Source: Sapientia aquatica (GTDB lineage Bacteria > Pseudomonadota > Gammaproteobacteria > Burkholderiales > Burkholderiaceae_D). Taken from it: 64,000 bases of DNA. The stretch covers positions 558,001 to 622,000 of the forward strand of contig NZ_SMYL01000002.1 of the NCBI RefSeq assembly GCF_004358105.1, in the 5' to 3' direction. This document shows, piece by piece, positions 45,166 through 54,770 of the stretch; positions within the stretch are counted from its first letter, which is position 1; the number at the start of each line of letters is the position of its first letter. A program made the position numbers and the translations under genes. Below the pieces are notes generated by a model. It was given only the letters and a program-made list of their open reading frames with translations, did no database searches and was not told the DNA's origin.

Positions 45166-46230
45166 TTAATTAACGATCTGAGCTAATTCGCCTTTTTGGT
45201 ATTTCTCAGCGATTTTGTCCAACGAAATTGGCTTGATCTTGTCGGCTTGACCTTCGCAACCGAACGCCAAGAAGCGGGCTTTGCATACCAGCATAGCTGC
45301 TTCGCGCGCTGGTTTCAAATAGTCGCGTGGGTCAAATTTCGTTGGGTTTTCGATCAAATAACGACGCACAGCGCCAGTCATTGCTAAACGAATATCGGTG
45401 TCGATGTTGATTTTACGCACGCCGTGCTTAATACCTTCTTGAATTTCTTCGACTGGGACGCCGTAGGTTTCTTTCATGTCGCCGCCGAATTGGCGGATTT
45501 CAGCCAATAATTCTTGCGGAACGGAAGAAGAACCGTGCATGACCAAATGAGTATTTGGAATGCGGGCGTGAATTTCTTTGATGCGGTCAATCGCCAGGAT
45601 GTCGCCCGTTGGCTTGCGTGAGAATTTATACGCGCCGTGAGAAGTACCAATTGCAATCGCTAATGCGTCGCATTGGGTTTGCTTTACGAAATCAGCGGCT
45701 TGCGTCACGTCGGTCAATAACTGCTCGCGTGTCATTTTGCCATCAGCGCCGTGACCGTCTTCCTTGTCGCCCATTAATGTTTCTAACGAACCGAGCACGC
45801 CTAATTCAGCTTCTACTGTCACGCCAATCGCGTGGGAGAATTCCACCACTTTGCGCGATACTTCGACGTTGTACTCATAGCTCGCCACGCTTTTACCGTC
45901 TGCCATTAAGGAGCCGTCCATCATCACGGAAGTAAAACCGGATTTGATCGCTGCCATACAAACCGCTGGCGATTGACCATGATCTTGGTGCATCACGACT
46001 GGAATGTGCGGATACGCTTCCACCGCTGCCGAGATCAAATGACGTAAAAATGCCTCGCCAGCATATTTACGCGCGCCAGCCGAAGCTTGCATGATCACTG
46101 GTGAACCAACTTGATCGGCTGCTTGCATGATCGCGCTGACTTGTTCCAGATTGTTGACGTTAAAGGCGGGCAAGCCGTAGCCATATTCCGCTGCGTGGTC
46201 AAGTAATTGACGCATAGAAACGAGTGCCAT
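45166..46230 (-). CDS. fba: class II fructose-bisphosphate aldolase
   Basis: A 354-residue zinc-dependent aldolase of glycolysis and gluconeogenesis, of the Calvin-cycle/CbbA subtype. The metal ligand motif is [14 protein letters not shown]. Other signatures are SVMMDGSLM, the glycine loop [11 protein letters not shown], and [31 protein letters not shown] precedes the ATG. It lies between pyk and purC in the same orientation; intergenic hairpins on each side suggest individually processed messages. Confidence 0.97.
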   Translation of the reverse strand: MALVSMRQLLDHAAEYGYGLPAFNVNNLEQVSAIMQAADQVGSPVIMQASAGARKYAGEAFLRHLISAAVEAYPHIPVVMHQDHGQSPAVCMAAIKSGFTSVMMDGSLMADGKSVASYEYNVEVSRKVVEFSHAIGVTVEAELGVLGSLETLMGDKEDGHGADGKMTREQLLTDVTQAADFVKQTQCDALAIAIGTSHGAYKFSRKPTGDILAIDRIKEIHARIPNTHLVMHGSSSVPQELLAEIRQFGGDMKETYGVPVEEIQEGIKHGVRKINIDTDIRLAMTGAVRRYLIENPTKFDPRDYLKPAREAAMLVCKARFLAFGCEGQADKIKPISLDKIAEKYQKGELAQIVN

Positions 46231-46335
46231 GTTTTCTCCAAAAAGTAAAAATAAATTCTGTATTAATCGTTATTTTTGAAATTAGCTGCGAATTTCTTGG
46301 AAATTGGCAGCTAATTACTGGTTTGCAGGACTGTT

Positions 46336-46372
46336 GCAAAATGCCAGCGACGCAGCGCTAGCGCGATTTTGC
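46336..46372 (-). terminator. hairpin between pyk and fba
   Basis: GCAAAAT (46336–46342) and ATTTTGC (46366–46372) enclose a GC-rich loop that can pair further. It lies 8 bases after the pyk stop and has no long T-run, so full termination is doubtful. Confidence 0.4.
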
Positions 46373-46379
46373 GTACTGG

Positions 46380-47810
46380 TTATTCGCCCACACGCACGAT
46401 TTTTAATGCATTGGTTCCGCCGACTTGGCCCATAGGTTCACCCCACGTAACGACGATGGTGTCGCCTTTTTGAACCACTTTGTTATCAATTAAGATCGCT
46501 TCCGCGTTCGCTAACATGGTGTCGCGGTCAGCGTGGTACGGTAATTCGTAGGTGCGTACATTGCGATAAAGCGCGATTTTACGTTGGGTTGTGCGGCTTG
46601 GGGTTAACGCGATTAAAGGAATATCGATATTGTGGCGGCTCATCCACAGTGTGGTTGAACCTGATTCAGTTAAGGCAACAATTGCTTTCACACGCAAGTG
46701 GTATGCCGTGAACAACGCGCCGTAGGCGATCGATTGGTCAATGCGGGTAAATTGCACGTTGAGGAAATCGGCGTCGAGTTCGCATTTATGCGATTTTTCG
46801 GCTTCCAAGCACACGGCGGCCATCATTTCTACCGTTTCAACGGGATATTTACCGGAAGCGGTTTCGGCCGATGTCATTACCGCATCTGTTCCGTCCAACA
46901 CCGCATTGGCGACGTCAGATACTTCGGCGCGGGTTGGTACGGCGTTGACGATCATTGATTCCATCATCTGGGTCGCGGTGATCGCTAATTTGTTGGAAGC
47001 GCGCGCCATTTTGATCATGCGCTTTTGCAAAGCCGGAACGGCTGCGTTGCCGACTTCTACTGCCAAGTCACCACGGGCGACCATGATTCCGTCCGATGCA
47101 TCCAAAATTTCTTGCAAAAGTGGAATCGCTTCAGCGCGTTCGATCTTCGCGATCATCATTGGCTTATGACCGTAAGGTTCACCGGCGATGTTCGATAATT
47201 GGCGCGCCATTTCCATGTCGGTGGCATTTTTTGGGAAAGAGACCGCGATGTAGTCCGCTTGAAAACTCATCGCGGTTTTGATGTCTTCCATGTCTTTGGA
47301 CGTCAGCGCCGGGGCAGTTAAGCCACCGCCTTGGCGATTGATCCCTTTGTTATTGGATAACTCGCCGCCGATTTTGACGGTGGTGTGGATTTCGGAACCG
47401 ATGATGCGATCAACGACCAAGACGATTAAACCATCGTTTAGCAGCAGAAAATCGTTCGGTTTTACGTCGCGCGGCAAGGCTTTGTAATCCAAACCTACAC
47501 GCTCTTGATTGCCCATGGTGCAGTCGGCGTCGAGAATGAATTTATCGCCATTGCTCAATTCAATCCGACCTTGTTCAAATTTGCCAATGCGGATTTTTGG
47601 ACCTTGCAAGTCCGCCATAATCGCGACTTCACGACCACAGCTCAACGCCGCTTCGCGCACCATTGCGGCGCGGTCGATGTGATCTTGGGCCTTGCCGTGC
47701 GAAAAATTCAAACGCACCACATTCACCCCCGCGACAAACATGCGAGTCAAGATTTCTGGCGTATTAGAAGCTGGGCCGATGGTAGCGACGATTTTTGTTC
47801 CGCGTGGCAT
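46380..47810 (-). CDS. pyk: pyruvate kinase
   Basis: A 476-residue glycolytic enzyme that converts phosphoenolpyruvate and ADP to pyruvate and ATP. Motifs are TKIVATIGPAS at the start, VRLNFSHG, the active-site MIAKIERAEAI with the catalytic Lys, and MVARGDLAVEVG, then TATQMMESM. The C-terminal regulatory domain has VALTESGSTTLWMSRH. GGAG at the right distance makes the ATG at 47810 the start, not an upstream TTG. Transcribed with pgk in front and fba behind. Confidence 0.97.
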   Translation of the reverse strand: MPRGTKIVATIGPASNTPEILTRMFVAGVNVVRLNFSHGKAQDHIDRAAMVREAALSCGREVAIMADLQGPKIRIGKFEQGRIELSNGDKFILDADCTMGNQERVGLDYKALPRDVKPNDFLLLNDGLIVLVVDRIIGSEIHTTVKIGGELSNNKGINRQGGGLTAPALTSKDMEDIKTAMSFQADYIAVSFPKNATDMEMARQLSNIAGEPYGHKPMMIAKIERAEAIPLLQEILDASDGIMVARGDLAVEVGNAAVPALQKRMIKMARASNKLAITATQMMESMIVNAVPTRAEVSDVANAVLDGTDAVMTSAETASGKYPVETVEMMAAVCLEAEKSHKCELDADFLNVQFTRIDQSIAYGALFTAYHLRVKAIVALTESGSTTLWMSRHNIDIPLIALTPSRTTQRKIALYRNVRTYELPYHADRDTMLANAEAILIDNKVVQKGDTIVVTWGEPMGQVGGTNALKIVRVGE

Positions 47811-47911
47811 TAGTATCTCCAAGATGAGGGGGGGTGATAAACGACGTTCCTACAAACAACTTTGTACAGCAAATCAGTTCGGTATTTTTGAGCTGAAGCT
47901 GCCTTATAAAT

Positions 47912-47939
47912 AATTTGACCCACCGAAGTGAGTCAAATA
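47912..47939 (-). terminator. UUCG-tetraloop hairpin between pgk and pyk
   Basis: Read on the minus strand, TTTGACTCAC and GTGGGTCAAA pair through one T·G wobble and close a TTCG tetraloop with a C–G pair, the very stable C(UUCG)G type. It begins about 10 bases after the pgk stop. The following TTATTTATAA is only loosely U-rich, so it may attenuate or stabilise rather than fully stop. Confidence 0.6.
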
Positions 47940-47947
47940 AATCGCAA

Positions 47948-49141
47948 TTAGTGCGCAGCGCGTTGCAGTAAAACTTCAACTGCTGGCAGGGTTTTACCTT
48001 CCAAGAATTCCAAGAAAGCGCCGCCGCCGGTTGAGATATAACCGACTTTATCGGCAATATTGTATTTAGCGATGGCAGCCAATGTGTCGCCGCCGCCAGC
48101 AACCGAGAATCCGCTGCCGTTAGCGATGGCGAGTGCCAATGTTTTAGTGCCTTCGCCAAATTGATCGAATTCAAATACGCCAACTGGGCCGTTCCAAACA
48201 ATGGTGCCAGCGGTGCTGATTTGGGCCGCTAATTTGGCGGCGGTTTGTGGGCCGATGTCCAAAATCATGTCGTCGTCGGCTACATCGGCAACCGGTTTAA
48301 CGGTGGCCACGGCAGTTGGTGAGAATTCTTTGGCGCACACCACGTCGGTGGGAATAGGCACGGTCGCGCCGCGCTTGGTCATGATATCCATGATCGCGCG
48401 GGCTTCTTCGACTAAATCGGGTTCGGCTAATGATTTACCGATTTTTAATCCTGCTGCCAACATAAAGGTATTGGCGATTCCGCCGCCCACGATCAGGTTA
48501 TCGACCTTGTCGGCCAAGGATTTCAAGATGGTGAGTTTGGACGATACTTTGGAGCCGGCAACGATGGCCACTAGTGGGCGCGCTGGTTGGCCTAAGGCGC
48601 GGCCGAGTGCATCGAGTTCAGCGGTCAATAATGGGCCAGCGCAAGCGATAGGGGCAAATTGCGCGATGCCGTGGGTGGTGGCTTCGGCGCGGTGCGCTGT
48701 GCCGAAAGCGTCATTGACATAGACGTCGCACAAAGCAGCCATTTTCTTGGCTAACTCAGGATTGTTTTTCTTTTCGCCGACATTGACGCGGCAGTTTTCC
48801 AGTAAGACCACTTCGCCCGGATTGACTTGCACGCCGTCCAACCAATTTTGTTGCAAACGTACAGGCTGACCAAGTAATTCTGACAAACGTTTTGCAACCG
48901 GTGCCAAGCTATCTTCCGCGCGTAATTCACCTTCGGTTGGGCGACCTAGATGCGAAGTCACCATCACCGCCGCGCCAGCTTTGACCGCTGCTTGAATCGC
49001 TGGGACAGAAGCGCGGATGCGAGTATCTTCGGTAATGTTGCCGTGATCGTCTTGTGGGACATTTAAATCAGCACGGATAAAAACGCGTTTGCCAGCCAAA
49101 GTGCCTTGGGCGATGAGATCGCTGAATCGAGTAAATTGCAT
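47948..49141 (-). CDS. pgk: phosphoglycerate kinase
   Basis: A 397-residue glycolytic kinase that makes ATP from 1,3-bisphosphoglycerate. The signature [19 protein letters not shown] is at the N-terminus, followed by [14 protein letters not shown] and [12 protein letters not shown]. The C-terminal nucleotide domain has [23 protein letters not shown] and [12 protein letters not shown]. First gene of the glycolytic run. A gene-free stretch of about 400 bases lies upstream and should contain its promoter. Confidence 0.97.
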   Translation of the reverse strand: MQFTRFSDLIAQGTLAGKRVFIRADLNVPQDDHGNITEDTRIRASVPAIQAAVKAGAAVMVTSHLGRPTEGELRAEDSLAPVAKRLSELLGQPVRLQQNWLDGVQVNPGEVVLLENCRVNVGEKKNNPELAKKMAALCDVYVNDAFGTAHRAEATTHGIAQFAPIACAGPLLTAELDALGRALGQPARPLVAIVAGSKVSSKLTILKSLADKVDNLIVGGGIANTFMLAAGLKIGKSLAEPDLVEEARAIMDIMTKRGATVPIPTDVVCAKEFSPTAVATVKPVADVADDDMILDIGPQTAAKLAAQISTAGTIVWNGPVGVFEFDQFGEGTKTLALAIANGSGFSVAGGGDTLAAIAKYNIADKVGYISTGGGAFLEFLEGKTLPAVEVLLQRAAH

Positions 49142-49540
49142 GTCAGTTGATGGAGTTGGTTAGATGATTGAAATAGTAAAGCGCAATGGTTAAAACAGGA
49201 AATTGCGCGAAATTTAAGATTAATCAGCGGCGCTTTATTAACTGAATCTGAGCAATACCACTAATTAGGGATTAGCGAAAAACCGATATTTTACCGTACT
49301 GCGGCTCTGGGAAGTAGTCAGAAAAGCTTTACTTAACGTAATTCAGCAATTAAAACCGGCAACGCAAGGATGAATAGTTTGATGAATTGACTCGTCTTTT
49401 TGTGGGTTGATGCAATTTGCCGCATTAACGTGCAATTTTTAGTGAAAATGAGCGGAGTTGGCTGCATTAATTAATTTATTGAAAACCAAAGTTGAAATCA
49501 AATAACGGCCAAATTAACGATTAATTGCTAATCCTTGTAA
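49142..49540. other. AT-rich intergenic region upstream of pgk
   Basis: No gene is supported on either strand. It should hold the pgk promoter on the minus strand; a TAAAAT –10-like hexamer sits near 49290 but its –35 is poor. The part nearest azlD is a strongly AT-rich spacer with no clear terminator. Confidence 0.4.
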
Positions 49541-49867
49541 CTATCCCCACAAACGCACGACCGTAAACACCGCCATCCCAAACGCAATCGTTGCGAGCAT
49601 ATTGCGTTTAATTAGGAAGAAAAAAACCGAAGCCAAAATACCGGCGACCAATTGCGGATTGTGCCAACTCACCTGAATATGTCCGTGATTGGTTAAAAAA
49701 TCGGGAATCAAAATCGCCGCCAACGCACACGCTGGTGCAAAGCGCAACGCTTCCGTGACACGTTTGGGTAAATTGACGTGATGCCCAACTAGCCAAAACG
49801 TGCTGCGCGCTAACACGGTACTTAAGGTCAGCAAGCCAATTACCAGCCATATATCGAGATCACTCAT
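49541..49867 (-). CDS. azlD: AzlD-family branched-chain amino-acid export subunit
   Basis: A 108-residue membrane protein with three to four hydrophobic helices (IWLVIGLLTLSTVLARST, ALRFAPACALAAILIPDFL, LVAGILASVFFFLIKRNMLATIAFG). It matches AzlD, the small partner of AzlC in export of branched-chain amino acids and analogues. Its ATG at 49867 overlaps the azlC stop as ATGA, so the two are translationally coupled. A longer frame upstream lies inside azlC and is rejected. Confidence 0.87.
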   Translation of the reverse strand: MSDLDIWLVIGLLTLSTVLARSTFWLVGHHVNLPKRVTEALRFAPACALAAILIPDFLTNHGHIQVSWHNPQLVAGILASVFFFLIKRNMLATIAFGMAVFTVVRLWG

Positions 49868-50679
49868 TGTTTTTCCTTGTTCTGTAACGTTACTGCCGAA
49901 TTGCCGTTGAGACGTTCTTGCCATTCTTCCCAAGCCATCGAACTTATCATGCCGACCAAAACGGCTAATAACATTCCCAATTTATAAGGCCAAGTCAGTG
50001 TCGCCAAAGCGATTCCGCCCGCCACCAACACGCCAACCAAGATTGCGCGATTCATCACCATCGGCAGCAAAATACATAAAATTGCTAAGCTGCCGGCAAA
50101 GCCGACACCCCAATCTTCAGGAATTTGGCTGCCCAGAAAAATGCCGGAAATCGACCCAATTTGCCATGCAATCCAGTTCGGAATAAACAGGCCTTTCATA
50201 AAATCAAATTTGCCTGCTTGCGGTTCTTCGCTTGGATAGCGGGCCACAAAAAAGGCCATCGAAACATCGCCCGTCATATAGCCCCAAAAGGCTTTTTGTT
50301 TGAAATTTAGGTGAGAAAAATGTGGCGCCAGCATCACCGAAAAAATCACAAAGCGCAAATTCACCGCCAAAGCCGTGACAAATATTACCCACAGCGGCGC
50401 ACCCAAAGCGATCAAGGGCAGGGCGGCTAATTGCGCCGAGCCAGCGAACACAAACAACGTCATGCCCAAGGCTTGCACAATCGTAAAGTGGGTTTTGATC
50501 ATCGCAATGCCAACCACCAAGCCCCACGCGGCGATGCCAATTAAGGTCGGTGAGCAAGCTTTGACGCCTGCGCGGAAAGCACTTTGTTGAATTTGTTCGA
50601 GTTCTTGCGGTGCAAGATTGTCGGGGTTATCGGGCGAAAAAGTGGCGGGGTAGGATTGGGCGGAGCTTACGTCGGACAT
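49864..50679 (-). CDS. azlC: AzlC-family branched-chain amino-acid exporter
   Basis: A 271-residue membrane protein with about seven to eight hydrophobic helices. The typical AzlC/YgaZ opening, FRAGVKACSPTLIGIAAWGLVVGIA, follows a 35-residue polar N-terminus, and NLRFVIFSVMLAPHF and GYMTGDVSMAFF are conserved. AzlCD exports leucine-type amino acids and related compounds. The pair lies away from any amino-acid biosynthesis gene here. The ATG follows a weak purine-rich stretch. Confidence 0.9.
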   Translation of the reverse strand: MSDVSSAQSYPATFSPDNPDNLAPQELEQIQQSAFRAGVKACSPTLIGIAAWGLVVGIAMIKTHFTIVQALGMTLFVFAGSAQLAALPLIALGAPLWVIFVTALAVNLRFVIFSVMLAPHFSHLNFKQKAFWGYMTGDVSMAFFVARYPSEEPQAGKFDFMKGLFIPNWIAWQIGSISGIFLGSQIPEDWGVGFAGSLAILCILLPMVMNRAILVGVLVAGGIALATLTWPYKLGMLLAVLVGMISSMAWEEWQERLNGNSAVTLQNKEKQ

Positions 50680-50875
50680 GGTTGGGGCACTTATTGGAGT
50701 GGCTGAATAATCCGATTAGTCAATTTTGAGGTCGGATAAGTTTTCAAGCGCGCGCGAATCTTGTTAAAACCAGCATTTTACCGACTAAATATTTTATTCA
50801 CACCTTGAATCCGTTAAAATTCAGGGCGCGTAGCTATTTATTTCCGCTAAGCATCAAATTTAAAGGACACGAACT

Positions 50876-51064
50876 ATGAAAACCAAAAGCGTCGTTGAGT
50901 TAGATTTATCCGATTTGCCTGCCCATTGCCCAAATCCGGCCATGCCTTTATGGTCATCGCACCCAAAAGTATTTTTAGATTTATCGCACAACGGTCATGC
51001 CACTTGCCCGTATTGCAGCACTGAATATCAATTGAAAGCTGGAGTCGTCTTAAAAGCTCATTGA
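50876..51064 (+). CDS. zinc-finger (CHCC) domain protein, 62 aa
   Basis: A small protein whose whole length is the zf-CHCC domain: HCPNPAMPLWSSHPKVFLDL followed by GHATCPYCSTEY. Cys and His residues at HC, H, and CPYC are the zinc ligands, as in NDUFS6, the 13-kDa complex I subunit. Short bacterial members are common in betaproteobacteria and of unknown role. AAAGGACACGAACT precedes the ATG. Confidence 0.88.
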   Translation: MKTKSVVELDLSDLPAHCPNPAMPLWSSHPKVFLDLSHNGHATCPYCSTEYQLKAGVVLKAH

Positions 51065-51153
51065 TTTAAGGTGCGCTGATTGAAGGTGCTCTGTAAAGGC
51101 GCACTAAGTTTTATTTAGTAGCTTATTTTTATGTCACACCTTTCAGGAAAACT

Positions 51154-51579
51154 ATGCGTGCAACATTATTAAGTTCGGCAGATGAAACTGAAGCAGCGTT
51201 TTACGACGCGCTCAGCCGCGCTGATATTGAAGCATTGATGTCGCTGTGGGCCGAGGACGAAGAAATCGTGTGCATTCATCCCGGCGCGTCGCGCTTAGTC
51301 GGTCATGCCACAATTCGCGCTTCATTTGAGGCGATCTTTGAACGCGGATCGGTCAACATTCAACCGGTCCAACTGCACGTTAGCCGCAATATGATGACCG
51401 CGGTGCATAACATCATTGAAGAAGTTCAGCGCACGCCAGAGATGACGCAAGACATTCACATCCTTTGCACTAACGTTTATATCAAAACACCGTTGGGCTG
51501 GCGCATCACCTTGCATCATGCATCGGTTGCGCCGGGTCGCGCACCGAGCGAGCTGTTCCGCGCTAGTATGCTGCATTGA
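51154..51579 (+). CDS. SnoaL/NTF2-like fold protein, 141 aa
   Basis: A small cone-shaped alpha+beta protein of the NTF2/SnoaL-like group (ketosteroid isomerase-like). The N-terminal helices ADETEAAFYDALSRADIEALMSLWAEDEEIVCIHPG and LVGHATIRASFEAIF are typical, followed by beta strands (ITLHHASVAPG). Members range from isomerases to ligand-binding proteins, so no reaction can be named. It lies 89 bases after the zinc-finger gene and 57 before a YheT-type hydrolase, all on one strand. Confidence 0.8.
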   Translation: MRATLLSSADETEAAFYDALSRADIEALMSLWAEDEEIVCIHPGASRLVGHATIRASFEAIFERGSVNIQPVQLHVSRNMMTAVHNIIEEVQRTPEMTQDIHILCTNVYIKTPLGWRITLHHASVAPGRAPSELFRASMLH

Positions 51580-51636
51580 TGTAGTCCCTTTGCACCGCCA
51601 CGGTAGCAGCTTCTTTGAATAATTAGGTCTCCAACG

Positions 51637-52593
51637 ATGCAAACTCAGTATGTTTCCCCAGCTTGGCTCACCAACGGCCACGCGCAAACGATAATTCCTG
51701 CCAAATTATTAAAAATCCCGGCGGTTTTGTATCGACGCGAACGCTGGACTTCGCCAGATAATGATTTCATCGATTTGGATTTCGTCGATGCCGATCTGAA
51801 CCCGTCAGCGCCCTTGGTGGTGCTGTTTCATGGACTAGAAGGCAATTCCGATAGCCATTACGCGCGTGCCTTAATGGCTGAAGTAAAGCGCAAAGCTTGG
51901 GCTGGCGTGGTGGTGCACTTTCGCGGTTGTTCGGGCGAGTTAAACCAAGCGCCGCGCTTTTATCATTCGGGCGATTCAGCGGAAATTAATTGGGTCTTGC
52001 GGCGCTTGCATCAATTGGCCGCGGGACGAACAATGTTTGCTTGCGGTGTTTCGCTCGGTGGCAATGCGTTGTTACGTTGGTTGGGAGAGCAGCAACAACA
52101 AGCTAATTTTATTCAAGCAGCCTGTGCTGTTTCGGCGCCGTTGGATTTAGCCCAAGGCGGTGCGGTATTGGGGCGTGGATTTAATAAGATTTACACTTCG
52201 GTTTTTCTGCGCACCTTGAAGCCCAAATGCTTAAAAAAGCTCGAGCAATTCCCCGGTTTATTTGATCGCACAAAAATGCTGGCGGCAAAAAATCTCTATG
52301 AGTTTGATAACGTCGTCACCGCGCCTTTACACGGTTATCAAAGCACAGAAGACTACTGGGATCGCGCCAGCGCAAAACATATCTTGGGCGATATTACCTT
52401 GCCGACCTTGGTGTTGAATGCGCAAAACGATCCTTTCTTGCCCGGTCAATTTTTGCCGAGAAACGCTTCAAAAAAAGTCACCTTGGATTACCCCTTGCAC
52501 GGCGGTCATGTTGGTTTTGCAGGTGCGGGCTTCCCGTCCAATAATGCCTGGCTTCCTAAGCGCGTGTTGCATTTCTTTGAGCAAAATAATTAG
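51637..52593 (+). CDS. YheT-type alpha/beta hydrolase
   Basis: A 318-residue hydrolase matching YheT: WLTNGHAQTIIPAKL at the start, LVVLFHGLEGNSDSHYARALM, VVVHFRGCSGELNQAPRFYHSGDS, and the nucleophile elbow CGVSLGGNAL. The acid is in VLNAQNDPFLPG and the His in DYPLHGGHVGFAG. YheT-family enzymes are putative esterases with unknown natural substrates. The next gene starts 20 bases later, so they are likely co-transcribed. Confidence 0.9.
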   Translation: MQTQYVSPAWLTNGHAQTIIPAKLLKIPAVLYRRERWTSPDNDFIDLDFVDADLNPSAPLVVLFHGLEGNSDSHYARALMAEVKRKAWAGVVVHFRGCSGELNQAPRFYHSGDSAEINWVLRRLHQLAAGRTMFACGVSLGGNALLRWLGEQQQQANFIQAACAVSAPLDLAQGGAVLGRGFNKIYTSVFLRTLKPKCLKKLEQFPGLFDRTKMLAAKNLYEFDNVVTAPLHGYQSTEDYWDRASAKHILGDITLPTLVLNAQNDPFLPGQFLPRNASKKVTLDYPLHGGHVGFAGAGFPSNNAWLPKRVLHFFEQNN

Positions 52594-52613
52594 TCACTCT
52601 TATCGAGGTCGCC

Positions 52614-53204
52614 ATGGATAAACAAGTCGAACTTGCCTTAGCTAAATGGCCGAATGTCCCGCATTGTTATGGCTGGCTTGGACTTGATGCGCGCGGCGTC
52701 TGGCGTATGCGCGATCAGCGGGCGCAAGAACTTGGCTTGTTGGGCGACAAAATTACCAATGTCGCTTTGTGCGGCTTTATCAATCGAAATTACCAATTCG
52801 ATCAAGACGGCAATTATTATTTCCAAAACGGCCCGCAACGGGTGTACGTCGATTTGCAAAGTACGCCCTATATTGCTCACCTCGATCCGGCGCGCGGTTG
52901 GGTTCTGCACAATGATGCCGTGCTGCCGAGGTGCGATGCGGTTTGGATGCTGGAGGATGGTAATTTAGTGCTACACGGAGCAGATGTTCTCGCTCAAATC
53001 GATGATAGAGATATGACCGCGGCATTGACAGAGTTGCGCTTTAACGATCAACCTATTTCTGACGAGTTTTTATTAAATTGGTTAGAAAACCCGCAAGTTG
53101 GCTTAACGTTTTTATTTAATCAACGGCCAGTGCCAGTTCAATTAACCAACCTAGCTGAGTTGGCGCGGCAATATCGGTTTATCTCTAAGCCTATTCAACT
53201 ATAG
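52614..53204 (+). CDS. conserved hypothetical protein, 196 aa
   Basis: A soluble protein that I do not assign to a named domain. It opens with PNVPHCYGWLGLDARGVWRMRD and contains the aromatic GFINRNYQFDQDGNYYFQNGPQRVYVDLQSTPYIAHL, suggesting a mostly beta fold. It ends near TFLFNQRPVPVQLTNL. GAGG stands before the ATG. It follows the YheT-type gene closely and converges with bepA, whose stop is directly adjacent. The gene looks real from codon use and spacing. Confidence 0.72.
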   Translation: MDKQVELALAKWPNVPHCYGWLGLDARGVWRMRDQRAQELGLLGDKITNVALCGFINRNYQFDQDGNYYFQNGPQRVYVDLQSTPYIAHLDPARGWVLHNDAVLPRCDAVWMLEDGNLVLHGADVLAQIDDRDMTAALTELRFNDQPISDEFLLNWLENPQVGLTFLFNQRPVPVQLTNLAELARQYRFISKPIQL

Positions 53205-54770
53205 TTACTCGCCTTTTTTCTTGGCCACCTCCAACTCGTCTTTAAAACGTTCTTTTAAATCGCGCTCGCGGGCATCAATGATGGCGTGATCGTAAAAAGT
53301 ACCATCCGGTGAACGCCGGGCAATGCTTAGTTGATCAATGGCGGGCGAAATCGCGCCACTAAGAGCCAATGATTCAGCCAACGCTAAATGTTGTAATGCT
53401 TCTTTGCCTGCTGCTGCGTAGGCTTTCGCTAATTGCGCCTGCAATAAAAAGTCTTTACGGTATAACAGCGTTTGATCGCGCAAATAGGTAATCGCCGCGT
53501 CCACTTGGTTGTTGGCGATCAGCGCGTCGCTGTATTGGCGCCCAATGCCACGCGAAGTGGGAAAGGCTTGTAAGGCTTTTTCAGCCGCCGCCAATGCGGC
53601 TTCATTTTGCTTGCTGGTGAGCAGAATATCTAATTGTAAACTGGTAAAAAATACGCTCGAAGGATGGTCGCCTGAGTCCTTTATCGCCAGGTCTAAATAC
53701 TGTTGAGCTAATTGAAAATCGCGCTGTTTATAGGCGATAAAAGCTAATCCGTATTCGGCATTTACATCGACCGTCTTAGTTGCTTTGGCTTGCGCCATCT
53801 GATCGTTGAAGTAACTTTTCGCCTCAATCAAACCTTGGGTAGTTTCGTCTTGCAAAACCCGAATCCGAGCGCGGAATAATTGGTAATCGGGATTATCAAT
53901 ATGTTTGGAAAAGGTCTCCGACTGTATGCGTGATTGAATATCCGCGATGCGTTCCGATGTCAATGGATGCGTGCGCAAAAATGCGGGTACGTTGTCGGAA
54001 TAGCCGCGAGCCGAATTTTGCATGCGCGAAAAAAATGCCACCATCCCAGTGGGATCAAAGTGACCGTCGCGCAAAATTTGCAACCCAACTCGATCGGCTT
54101 CGCGCTCTGCATTTTGGCTAAAATCCAGTTGGCGTTGAATCGCTAATCCTTCTCCCCCCATCGCCACCGCAATCGCCGCATCTGGGCTGGCGCGAATAAG
54201 TAATGCCGCCAAAATCATGCTGGCAATGGGAATGAGCGCGTCTTGTTTTTGGTTGCCGATCATGCGCGCAATATGGCGTTGCGAGACATGTCCAATCTCA
54301 TGGGCTAACACTGAGGCTAATTCTGATTCGCTGTGCGCCGCTAGAATCAAGGCCGAATGCACCCCAATAAACCCGCCGGGGAGCGCGAAGGCGTTGAGCA
54401 TCGTGTCGCGCACAGTGAAAAAATAGAAATCATAATTGGCGTCGCCACGCGCTTCTTGATGCGCTTCGAGTAATTTAGCGCCGAAGTCATTTAAAAACTC
54501 CGATGCTGGTTCGTCATCGATATAGTCTTTATCTTGACGTATGCCCAGCATAATTTCTTCGCCCAGTTTGCGCTCCATTACGGGCGACAAATCTTCCCGA
54601 CCTGTGTCGCCTAGCATTGGCAAATTTTGCGCGTGTAATGTTGGTTCGATAAAACAACCGGCGAACAAGGCGGCGATTAAGGTTAAGCGCGGCAGGGTGG
54701 TTTTTAGTAGGGAATTTTTCATCAAGTTTTTGGTTGAGCTTTGCATCAAAGTAATCATGTGGTTTCTCAT
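53205..54770 (-). CDS. bepA: BepA-type M48 metalloprotease with TPR domain
   Basis: An exported zinc protease and chaperone of the BepA/YfgC type, which acts in outer-membrane protein assembly and LptD quality control. The metal motif HEIGH (VLAHEIGHVSQRHIARM) is near residue 157, with the third ligand in ADRVGLQIL. TPR-like helices fill the C-terminal half. The signal peptide ends near TLHAQN. The start is uncertain: ATG 54770 overlaps the upstream ATPase stop as ATGA and is adopted, but 54746 or 54722 would give a shorter and more typical signal sequence. The same-strand ATPase partner is unusual. Confidence 0.85.
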   Translation of the reverse strand: MRNHMITLMQSSTKNLMKNSLLKTTLPRLTLIAALFAGCFIEPTLHAQNLPMLGDTGREDLSPVMERKLGEEIMLGIRQDKDYIDDEPASEFLNDFGAKLLEAHQEARGDANYDFYFFTVRDTMLNAFALPGGFIGVHSALILAAHSESELASVLAHEIGHVSQRHIARMIGNQKQDALIPIASMILAALLIRASPDAAIAVAMGGEGLAIQRQLDFSQNAEREADRVGLQILRDGHFDPTGMVAFFSRMQNSARGYSDNVPAFLRTHPLTSERIADIQSRIQSETFSKHIDNPDYQLFRARIRVLQDETTQGLIEAKSYFNDQMAQAKATKTVDVNAEYGLAFIAYKQRDFQLAQQYLDLAIKDSGDHPSSVFFTSLQLDILLTSKQNEAALAAAEKALQAFPTSRGIGRQYSDALIANNQVDAAITYLRDQTLLYRKDFLLQAQLAKAYAAAGKEALQHLALAESLALSGAISPAIDQLSIARRSPDGTFYDHAIIDARERDLKERFKDELEVAKKKGE

